Below are positions 1-8,713 of a stretch of DNA of 27,883 nucleotides, piece after piece (the first letter of the stretch is position 1; each line of letters begins with the position of its first letter). The stretch lies in NCBI GenBank assembly GCA_014825775.1, contig MVAQ01000258.1, positions 1 to 27,883 on the forward strand, given 5' to 3'. This DNA is from Krasilnikovozyma curviuscula. Lineage: Eukaryota > Basidiomycota > Tremellomycetes > Cystofilobasidiales > Mrakiaceae. Position numbers and translations under genes: made by a program. The notes beneath the pieces are model-generated. The model did no database searches and was not told where the DNA came from. It saw only the letters and a program-made list of their open reading frames with translations.

Positions 1-627
1 GCAATAAACTAACCTGATTGACGACGAGGAGTAGTTCTTCAGCTGATTCTGAGAATAGTGTGTCTGAAGAGTACCAAATGCCGTTACGAAACCGAATTCA
101 GCGAGGACTGCTGCAAATGCGCCTGTAAAGATATCGAGACGATTTGATTCGGGCGGTCGGGTAATAATTGAGCGGGCGGCACCAAGAAGTTAAAAAAATT
201 TGAACGAACACAGACAGAAAAACATAGTCAGTAACTCGTAGAGTAGAACTACAGGAAGAGGGAAGACTTTCTTACCTGTTAGTAGACAAACAGCGTCGTT
301 GCGACACGAAGGCAACATATAGGCGAAGAATGGGACAGGAGCATTCACACGGATTGTCAGTCGATGTGAATACATCAAATGTCGAAACATAATCCAGGAA
401 TACTGCTGCTTACCTGCAATCACCAGCCAAGCTCTCAATCCACCATCGGGAGGGATAAACTCGTGAACGACGAGCACCGGTTTCTGCTGGTCCTCCCCCT
501 CGCTCTCATGCTTCTCCTTGTCGTCTTCTGTCTTGATCACCTCGACAGCAACTGGAAGCTGTTCAGCTTCTATTCCTTCAGTAATTAAGGTGCGCGTTGA
601 GGCTGCTGAAGGTGTGCTGAGGGCCAT
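1..627 (-). CDS. Monocarboxylate transporter-like MFS protein, 5' part only
   Basis: The first in-frame ATG is at 627-625. Exon 1 is 627-414 and exon 2 is 122-14; a donor (GTTAGT) at 13 begins an intron that runs out of the window. The first 57 or so residues are acidic and disordered, as in fungal MCT/MCH transporters. They are followed by PPDGGLRAWLVIAG, the family signature at the start of membrane helix 1. Splicing to exon 2 continues it as AFAAVLAEFGFVTAFGTLQ, which is helix 1 in the expected register; this is the main support for the exon join. Members are 12-helix plasma-membrane carriers of monocarboxylates or related acids; the substrate cannot be told from this fragment. The intron between the exons is long for this locus (291 nt) and contains an internal AG/GT junction (see findings). 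The gene is divergent from the Zn2Cys6 regulator, whose ATG lies 405 nt away. An upstream start at 783 would need TTG and is rejected. Confidence 0.85.
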
Positions 628-1032
628 GTCGGTTGGAAAACCTGCGTGTTGTTGAGCTGGTTGATTCGAGAGCAGAGCTGTGGGTGTCGCAAGAAACTGT
701 GTTAAGAGAATATGGTTCCTAGTTCCTAAATGTACATTTGCTGACAAAACTGGGTGGGGTGGTGGGTCATAGTCACCTCTCAAGAGTGGGGGGTCGGATT
801 TATATCGTGCGTAAGTCGCCGGCGCTCTCTGGTAGCATTGAGTAGGAAAGTCGCCTAATTTTATAATGTGGTGTGATGCAGTAACAATGTATTTAATGTA
901 ACTTGGATTGGTGTCAGTACTAGCAAACCAGCTTATTCTGCTGCAGTCCCCCCGTTCGATCCTCTGGGACGGACTCCAAACGCTGTCTCCTGCCCCACAC
1001 GTCCATCTGACAGGTTGCTAAGAAGAAGGGCG
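628..1032. promoter_or_regulatory. Divergent promoter region, transporter (-) / Zn2Cys6 factor (+)
   Basis: These 405 nt separate the two start codons. Matches to the fungal carbon-catabolite-repressor core SYGGRG (Mig1/CreA type) are visible as GTGGGG at 754-759 and 786-791. A CGCCGGCG palindrome lies near 818-825, and such CGG/CCG triplets are the kind of half-site Zn2Cys6 factors bind. These short motifs occur often by chance, so this is positional evidence only. No ORF here is convincing. Confidence 0.45.
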
Positions 1033-4000
1033 ATGGAGTTGACTGCTGAGGCCAAAGCATCCAAAGAGACCCCTCTTAGGAAACACCTAAAGAGAGGCTC
1101 AGCTTGTGAGGTTCGTCCTTTTTCTCTCCTTGTCGCTGGTAGTACCAGAATCCCGCCCCACAGACTGACTGACCAACCCGTGGAATTTCTTTTGTAGAGA
1201 TGTAAGAGAAGGAAGCTGGTAGGTACAACATTCAGCGACGGTCTTGTGTGGTGTACTGATGACCTGTTTGGCTTTGTTCAGCGCTGCAGTGGAGAACACC
1301 CAGCGTGTCAAGCTTGCGTGAAGAGTCGCAATGAATGCCTATATGAGGACAGTGAAATCGACCAGCTCAGGAAAAAAGTTGGTATGTAGCTTTCAAATCT
1401 GTCATTTTCCTACTTCTAGCTGACTGTGACTCTTGGTGTGAGTTAGCTGACCTCGAAGCAAAGTTGACGGCTTTCGCTGAAAGTGCTTCAGCCCACCAAC
1501 TTTCTCCGCCCCAACCAGTCTCTGTCTCTGTTGATGAAGTAACTTTGGTCTGGCTTCTTGTTGGGGGCAGAACCTGATCTCAGCCCTATTTTTTTGCAGC
1601 AACCATCAAATGAGCTCCATCGCCAAACTGATGCAGAACAAATCGACATTACACATCCTGAAGTACCTGATTTTGTAGCTCTGTTAAGTGGGGAAGTCAA
1701 TGATGATATTTTCGGTGGTCCGGCCTCGCTGGAGATGGAAGCCTATTTGAACTCGAGTGAGCGTCTCAACTTTGGTCACAAGAGAACCGTAATTTTAACT
1801 CTAGTTTCTGCTATTCGACTTCCCACATCGCAGATCTTGATCTCCTAAATCCAGGTGTTGCTGATTATGATAGCACTCACTTCGGCGCCGACAAGCTGCA
1901 CGATTCTCATCTCCCTAGAAGGAATATGTTCCTACCAACGTCAGCCCTTAAACCCGCAGACATCACCAGCTTATTGTGCGAAAATAATCTTTTCAGATCT
2001 CCTGATCACTCTAAGCTGTTCGCATGTTCACCTTCCTCATGCTCATCGCCATTGCAACAGCTCGCAAAACTTCAAGCTGCTCAGTTCGCTACTACTACTA
2101 GTGGTAAAGCATACCTCGAGAATATTCAGATACTTGATACGAGTGAAGAAGTTTGGAAGCATCTGTAGCGTGAAACTTCGATAATAAAAGACGGATCGCT
2201 AGAGCTTACTTCCTTTTGTTGTGTCGATTCGATTGACAGGCTGGATCTGTTTCTTACAAGAACACGGCAACTAGGACTCAGTCTTATACAGAGGAATTCC
2301 TGCTCTTTTCTGAATAACCCCATTGAACACCAACATCCTGCGCTTTTCTTCGCCATTGTAAGTTGAGTTGTCACATTGGTCTCAGCACCTGGTAGCTCAT
2401 AGAATCTGTTGCTTTTGCTTTTATTTTGTTAGTGTACAACTGCAGCACGACTTTCGCCTTTCCCTGAAATCCGAAACCTGGAAGCTGGCTTCCTGGCGGT
2501 CACAAAAGCCAAGATCGACCTTGGTGTGAGAAGCTATGAGAACTTGGTTCAACACGTGCAGGCGTCGGTGATCCTCGGATTGTTCTACAGTATGTACCAA
2601 TTCAATCCTCTTTTCTGGCTTGAGTTGGCTCTAACTATCTTTTTGATTTCACTTATAAGCTTCGACTGGTCGTCAGAGTGAGGCTTGGCTACAGGCTGCA
2701 GTAAGTATAAAGCGAGTTTGATGACGTCATCAAGTTCTCGAGTTGATTTTGCTCCCTTCGCCGCTATCCGTGACCTTTAGATCTCAACACGTCTGGCTGT
2801 GACCGGTGGACTGCATCGCATTCTGTATCAATACGAAGATCGAGAATTCACGCCAACATTGCAACCTCTCCTGAACCAGCAACAGCACAACTCGCCTTTG
2901 GAAATAGAGTCGCTAAATCTCTTCAATTCTCTAGAACGAAAACGGGCTGTGGTCTTGCCGCCTCCAAGTAGCTCAGTGGAAGTGGAAGAACGAATAGCAA
3001 CCTTCTGGGCGTGTTACTGTAAGTAGCTAATTAATTTTTTTTATCTCTATCCACGTTATACTCCACAAAGCATTCATCTCACATTCAATAACTCCCTGTT
3101 GCCAGATGTTGATCACTGGGGATCTACAGTCATGGGCTGGCCGCCAACTATGTCAGACTCGGACATCCTCACACCGTTTCCAGGTCCCACATCAATTTCT
3201 TCATCACCAGCCTCATTAAGAGTGTCACCACTGAAGGATGATATGCTGACTCCAATCTTTACACAACGCATGAGCGATTTGTGGTCGTCACGAACTGAAG
3301 CCACCTTCAATGAGTTTCTTCAAGAGGACAGCCTGTCATGTGTCAACACTAAAGCTATTTCAATCCTCAGTAGGTGTGCTCAAATCTTTGACCATTCAAA
3401 AGAGGATGACCTTTGCGGAAGTCCGGCGGTAGAAGTAACTCTCAAAGGAAGTGAGGCGAAGAACTATCCGCAGGAGTTGGTGGCTCTTCGGACCACCCTA
3501 GAAAACTTCATCCTGAACGTTCCGACCAAGTTTCGGAATCCGTTCGAAAAAGTTGAGGGTGGCATTCCCATAGCTGGCGCCTGTAATATGATCGGCGAGC
3601 CGGTTAAAGGTTTATCTGCTGGTGTCATCTTCGTAAGTCCCCTCTTTACCTTCAAGTTCCTTCGATATTCTGCCTGATTTGCCTTTGTCTGATTTTTTGT
3701 TCCGAAACTTTAGCTTCACACAGTCATCTATTCGTGCTGCCAATTGCTTTGTGACGAAGAGTCGTTTTTCAATCCAGCTCAATGGGCACATGCGGTGTCA
3801 GCAGCTAGAAATGTAGCTATGCTGATGGGCTGCCTGAGTGATATCGACTTTGGCCAGCTGGATCTTCACTTGGCTCCTCTATGTAAGGCTTTTGTGGTCT
3901 TGAATCAAACTGACGACTTGCTACCCAAAGCTGACCATTTTCTATCTTGCAGGGACCCTGACATCTCGTACTTTGCTGAGGGAAGTTGATCGGCTGAATA

Positions 4001-4293
4001 AACGAGAAGAACTGGAAGGTAAATTCCAGTTTGTACCCCATCACACTTTCCTTGTATTGTCCTCACTCTTGTTTTTTGGGAGATGTGGCATCTCTACAAA
4101 CAGATATTGAGATTGTCCATCAAGCGTCGCTGATGTTGGGTAGCCTGTGGAGTTTTGGGTAAGTTTTGACGCTGTGGTATGTGGAGCAAGACTGGCTAAC
4201 CGTGGTTTCGTGTGCTGCAGGACAAAACAAGCATCTCTCATCCAGAGACTTGCTGCGGTGTCGTTATCTTCTCCGGATCCCTCACCGGTTTAA
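1033..4293 (+). CDS. Zn(II)2Cys6 fungal-specific transcription factor
   Basis: The model has 15 exons: 1033-1110, 1198-1218, 1282-1381, 1447-1538, 1600-1756, 1834-2164, 2240-2357, 2433-2589, 2660-2700, 2781-3018, 3106-3632, 3714-3882, 3953-4018, 4083-4158, 4221-4293. All phases agree and give 747 residues. The binuclear zinc cluster has six cysteines at residues 25, 28, 35, 42, 45 and 52 (C-x2-C-x6-C-x6-C-x2-C-x6-C), with the basic run KRRKLR between the second and third. A short coiled-coil dimerisation segment, LRKKVADLEAKLTAF, follows directly. From about residue 260 the sequence (LLDLFLTRTRQLG, then HPALFFAI, LEAGFLAVTKAKI, TGRQSEAWLQAA, ISTRLAVTGGLHR) matches the middle-homology regulatory domain of basidiomycete Zn2Cys6 factors. 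The cluster is split over three exons and the middle one is only 21 nt. It is nuclear and DNA-binding by family. Its targets are unknown, but its place between a transporter and an organic-acid dehydrogenase suggests a local role. Confidence 0.93.
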
Positions 4294-4430
4294 TGTGGAT
4301 GATGTACTTTTCAAACTCGTAGGGATTGCGCTGTTGACTAGCGTTACTCCTTACGGAGTAATGCATTGGCAACTCGAAAGCCATCCATTACAATGAAGTG
4401 GAGATATTTATACAAAGTATTCCTGGACAA

Positions 4431-6068
4431 TCAGAGACTAAGGATGTGTTTAACAACAGCGTCAGTGACCTCCTTTGTAGTCGCAGTTCCGCCCAAATCC
4501 TTGGTCAAAACACCAGCAATACAGATTTTCTCTACCGCATCCATGACCATGTCAGCAGCTTCGGTTTCACCCAGCCAGTTGAGCATTTCTACAGAAGTCC
4601 AGAATGTTCCAACTGGGTTGGCGATTCCCATCCCCGTGATGTCGAAAGCGGAACCGTGGATAGGCTCGAACACTGAGAGAGAAAGGTATCATCAACGTCA
4701 GATTCGAAATCATGAAGAAGGAAGCGAAAGAAAATCAACGGACTAGATGGATTCTTCCTTGATGGATCCAAGTTTGCAGTTGGAGCAATACCGATAGATC
4801 CTGCCAGGGCAGCGGCGAGATCAGAGAGGATATCAGCGTGGAGGTTGGTAGCGACAATGGTGTCCAGAGTTTGTGGGTGAAGAACCATTCTGACGGTCAT
4901 GGCATCAACTGCGAGAGTTTCGAAAACTAAGAAGTGAGAATGATGAAAGAATTGGTTGACAGAAATCGTCACTTACCCAGCATGTGGTCGACTTCGACAT
5001 CTGGGAACTCTAGCTGCACCTCGCGAATGACTGTGTCCCACATGACCATTCCATTTCTCTGGGCGTTTGACTTGGTGACAAAGGTGAGATGCTTTTTGGG
5101 GCGAGATTGAGCGAGTTGGAACGCGTAACGGGCGATTCGAGCTGTTCCTGTTTTGGTGAAGATGGAGATTTCTGTTGAGATGAAGGTTGAGATAATATTG
5201 TTAGAAAGAGAGCCAGTAGTCAGAGTGTGAGAAACTTACCTGTAGCAATCTCGTAGGGCGTTCCAATGTGAGAACGACCACCATGACCAGCATATTCGCC
5301 TTCGATGGCGGAGGTATCAGTGACGGGGGCGCTTGCGACTACAGGAGGAAACGACCACTACTCACCTTCAGAATTTTCACGAACGATTACCCAGTCGAGA
5401 TCACCTGGCTTGACGTTTGAGAGAGGAGACTTGGTTCCAGGTATCACTCTGGTACGTCTTAAAAGAAGAAACAAGGAGAATAAGATTAGAAAAAGGGAAA
5501 CTCGTGGGAGTTCTGGGAGTGGAATAACAAACATAATAAATTAAGACTTGCCTGACGTTGGCGTATTGCTGGAGTGGCTGACAGATCGCCAACCTCAGTC
5601 CCCAAAGAGAGATATGGTCAGGAACATCAGGAGCTCCGACAGCTCCAAAGCTCAAGAATAGAGAAAAATGAAACCGCGTGAGCCACAGGGCTCGGACTCA
5701 TTCCTGTCGAGAGGAAGACTTACAAGATCGCATCGAACTTCTTGAGGGTCTCGAGATAACCCTCAGGAACGTAGGTGCCAGTTCTCTTGTATCTGTCGGA
5801 AGACCAGTCGAAGTGCTCGAAATCAAGTTGGAAGGTGCCCAATTTTTTGGCGGCGGCTTCTAACACCTGGAGAAGAGGGATTATTAGCTTGTGATCAATT
5901 TTCAGCATCTGCATCAGAGAGGTTACTAGCCTTGGTGCCAGCTTCGATGACTTCAGGGCCGATTCCATCTGCGGGGATGGAAGCAATCTTGTAGACAGAC
6001 TTCTTGATGGCCGGTGGGGCGATGCCATCCGTGTGGGAGTTCAAGTCGAGGAGGGCGGTTGGGGACAT
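4431..6068 (-). CDS. Tartrate/D-malate dehydrogenase-type beta-decarboxylating dehydrogenase
   Basis: Eight exons: 6068-5931, 5866-5724, 5650-5552, 5457-5366, 5299-5240, 5171-4977, 4926-4744, 4672-4431, giving 383 residues. The isocitrate/isopropylmalate dehydrogenase fold is clear: IPADGIGPEVIEAG (31-44), FGAVGAPDVPDHISLWGLRL, TRVIPGTKSPL, DLDWVIVRENSEGEYAG (substrate Arg and catalytic Tyr), VTKSNAQRNGM (catalytic Lys), NLHADILSDLAAALAGSIG (metal-binding Asp) and MFEPIHGSAFDITGMGIANP. The HFDWSSDRYKRTG and GSAFDITGMGIANP segments resemble tartrate dehydrogenase/D-malate dehydrogenase more than isopropylmalate dehydrogenase. The family oxidises the 2-hydroxy acid with NAD+ and Mn2+/Mg2+, usually with decarboxylation. 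No mitochondrial presequence is obvious, so it is probably cytosolic. Two introns begin with GC rather than GT (see findings), and the last donor (GTCCGT at 4743) is weak. The gene converges on the regulator with 137 nt between stops. Exact substrate is uncertain. Confidence 0.9.
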
Positions 6069-6464
6069 GGTTGGGACGAGAAAGGAAAGTTAGTAAGTGA
6101 GTTGAGGTTGTTTGAGAGAATGAAGGAGTGCGCTGCGGGGCTTTTATGTGGCCTGCCAGGTCTGCGGTGGGGGGAGTGGAAACATACCCGCGCGCTGTGG
6201 CGTTTGTTTATTCTTGGGCCGCAGACAAAAAAGGAACTGTAGCCGTTCCCCCGTTTGGGAAGCAAAGTGAATATATTAGGAAAATAGGTAAGCGGCAATT
6301 CGAGCTCTTGGAGGGTTCTCTACCGTTCGTGGGGACCTGGGAGCGCATTCCAACGGGGCTAGTATCCTTCCCCCGCACCCTTTGGTGTATAATATAGCGT
6401 AAGTATTTACATAGCACTTCTATATCTATCTAATAGGGAGTCTAAGTTTAAATGGTGGGGCCCT
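6069..6464. promoter_or_regulatory. Promoter of the dehydrogenase gene and 3' flank of the GAPDH gene
   Basis: These 396 nt lie upstream of the minus-strand dehydrogenase and downstream of the minus-strand GAPDH stop. GC-box-like SYGGRG matches occur at 6135-6140 (GCGGGG) and 6167-6172 (GTGGGG), each preceded by CTGCGG or part of it. This gives a short imperfect repeat of the CTGCGG word. The half next to GAPDH is AT-rich and fits a 3' UTR and polyadenylation region. No coding sequence is convincing. Confidence 0.4.
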
Positions 6465-8000
6465 TTAAGAGGAATTATCTACCGAGAACATATATACGAT
6501 CAAGTCCAAGATCCTGACGGAGTACGCCCATTCGTTGTCATACCTAAATCGGTGAAGCTGTCAGTCTGAAGTCGTCTAGTAGATTTGAAAAATCAATACC
6601 CACCAAGCAATGATCTTCCAAGTGGTTGGATTGAGCATAGTTGAAGCAGCAGAGTCAATGATGCAGCTCTGATTGAATCCCAAGAAGTCAGACGATACCA
6701 GCTCGCTGTCGTTCACACATATAACGTTGGACAGTACACCCGCTTTGTTTGGAGTCACTCCAGATGCCACAAGACGGAATGGAAGCAACAGCTCTTCCTT
6801 GCTAGCCGCTGGTCGACTGAGGTTGACAGTGAGGTCGACCATGCTGACGTTCATCACTGGAACTCGGACTGAGATTCCAGTGAACTTCCCAAGAAGTTTG
6901 GGGAGAACCAAAGCTACCGCTTTCGCAGCTCCAGTCGTAGTTGGGATGATGTTGGAGCCCACACTTCGTCCTGGAGGTGAAGTAGACAAAATCAGCCCCT
7001 GAAATGAAAGGGCGAGCAATGACACGGCTGGAGATTACCTAGACGACGACTCTTCTTATTAAATCCATCCAGGATATTTTGGGATGAGGTTGAAGCATGG
7101 ACCTGAAAGAACGAGCAACGACCTCAGACATACGTCAACGCTGCTGGTCGCGATAGAATGCAAAGTATCGGCAAAACTCACAGTAGTCATCATTCCAGAT
7201 TCTATCCCAAAGTTGTCATCCAAAATCTTAGCCAATGGAGCTAAACAGTTGGTCTGGGAAGTGCAACGGACCTCAATTAGTTCCACGCGCTGCTCCGGTT
7301 GGCCAATCGATTTGAACTCACAGTACAACTGGCATTAGAGATCACCTCCATCTCCTTCCTGTATTCCAGTCGATTGACACCAACAACGATGGTCTTGGTG
7401 TCATCCTTAGCTGGAGCCGATATAACCACCTTCTTGGCTTTTGCGTGGGTAATGTGTTGAGAAGCCAAAGCCGTAGTGAGCATCTTTCCTGTTGATTCAA
7501 TAACATACTCGGCTCCTACAGAAGACCAGTCCAAGAGTGTAGGGTCTCTTTGAGAGAAAAGGGTGATGCGACGGCCGCGGAAGATGAGATGGTCGCCTTC
7601 GATCGAGAGGTCGCTGGCGTGTTTGCAGTGTCCATGGGTAGTGTCATACCTACAAACAACATTGGTTTAGCTTGAAGTATGAAGAAGAAGGCTGAACCAT
7701 AGAGAACTCACAGGATGACATGCAAAAGATAGTCCAGCGAGCTGGCAGTATGATTGATTGCTACAACTGGAAAAGAAAGGACGGGCAAGACCGGCGTAAG
7801 ACACAAATAAAGACTCTGTAGGCAATTAAGGATAGCTACCTTCTAAGTCACTTCGGTGGAGGGAAGCACGGAAAGCAGCGCGTCCCTTCACAAACCTTCA
7901 TCAGACAAACTGCTGGTGGAATGTAAGGATTGATGCTCACAATTCGGCCAAAGCCGTTGATTCCAACCTGAGCGACAGCCGGTGTATTCGATATAGCCAT
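6465..8000 (-). CDS. Glyceraldehyde-3-phosphate dehydrogenase paralogue, divergent
   Basis: Eight exons: 8000-7941, 7885-7840, 7766-7712, 7649-7322, 7253-7182, 7102-7039, 6970-6604, 6543-6465, giving 356 residues. The NAD-binding motif VGINGFGRIGRAAFR lies at the N terminus. The active site SNASCTTNCLAP has catalytic Cys162, and the general-base His is residue 189 in TVHAST. NIIPTTTGAAKAV, the phosphate-site Arg (VRVPV, Arg244), PASKEEL and the C-terminal WYDNEWAYSVRILDLI are all present, so catalysis looks intact. GAPDH converts glyceraldehyde-3-phosphate to 1,3-bisphosphoglycerate, reversibly, in the cytosol. Departures from the usual enzyme are the cofactor-ribose Asp in the NDPF motif, here His41 (INHTAS), and the S-loop, where the normally conserved KDWRGGR reads KKSRRLGR. 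This suggests a secondary isozyme rather than the main glycolytic one. The last donor is GTGGGT and its phase fixes the join Trp-Tyr. Confidence 0.93.
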
Positions 8001-8400
8001 TTGAGAGTTTTTTTTTGAAGGAAAATGAGAATGTAGAGGGGAAATCCTTGTCATCCTTCGTACTTATATGGCCCGGGAATACGACGGCGCAAGTCGGGCT
8101 GGGGGGTTCCATTCGGAACACCACAAGCACCATCGGGCGATGAAAATCACACATAGCAAACCGTTTTTGGAACTTTTCGAAAGCGAAAGAGATAACCAAA
8201 AAGTGCAATGTGTAGTCTCGTCACGGAAGTAACGTCTCCCAGGCAGTCGACGCGCTGGCGCGTCGTGCGTCGTGCTTCGAAAAAGCCGAGCTGCCCCAAA
8301 GAGCACCTTTCATCTCCTACTCCTGTTCATTTGATCATAACCAATATTTGTACACTGGATATTGTAGAATAAATGAGCAAATCCCGATTTAATATGATAC
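8001..8400. promoter_or_regulatory. GAPDH paralogue promoter region with an 18-nt palindrome
   Basis: This is the 5' flank of the minus-strand GAPDH paralogue. A perfect inverted repeat, CGACGCGC-TG-GCGCGTCG, lies at 8248-8265, about 250 nt upstream of the ATG. A smaller inverted repeat, GTTCC-ATTC-GGAAC, lies near 8106-8119, just after a CTGGGG repressor-type core at 8099-8104. A T-run immediately precedes the ATG on the coding strand. No gene is supported in this stretch. Confidence 0.45.
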
Positions 8401-8713
8401 GACAGTGTACTTGATGTTATGATAAGACGATGAGCGAAGTATGGAGACAAGAACGAGGAAGGACGTTGAAGTGATGTTTAAGGTCTATTGTGGGCTGTTA
8501 TCTTACAGGAAGTGTGACGGATGGTCTGCATATGATGAGAAAATGATTAGAAGTGCACGATTGACCGTGTATGGTGGTAAATGTTGGATGGTAAAATTAG
8601 TTCAAGATGCCGGTGATAATGTCGTTATTATTGACGGCTTTGCTACCGTTTACGACCTCGTTGTTGACAAAGCTCATCCTGGCGTCAATAGAGCAACTTA
8701 AAAAACCAGCCGC
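8401..8713. other. Intergenic stretch, no supported gene
   Basis: This stretch is downstream of the minus-strand Ser/Pro-rich gene and far upstream of the GAPDH start. A plus-strand ATG-initiated open frame of 86 codons (8441-8701) is present but has no recognisable domain and lies antisense to the likely 3' UTR. I do not call it a gene. Confidence 0.4.

Noticed and set aside
628..783. N-terminal extension of the transporter up to 783
   Set aside because: The codon at 783 is TTG, and no in-frame ATG occurs upstream of 627.
8441..8701. 86-codon plus-strand ORF with ATG
   Set aside because: No recognisable domain, no splice context, and it lies antisense to the probable 3' UTR of the minus-strand gene; length is within chance expectation.
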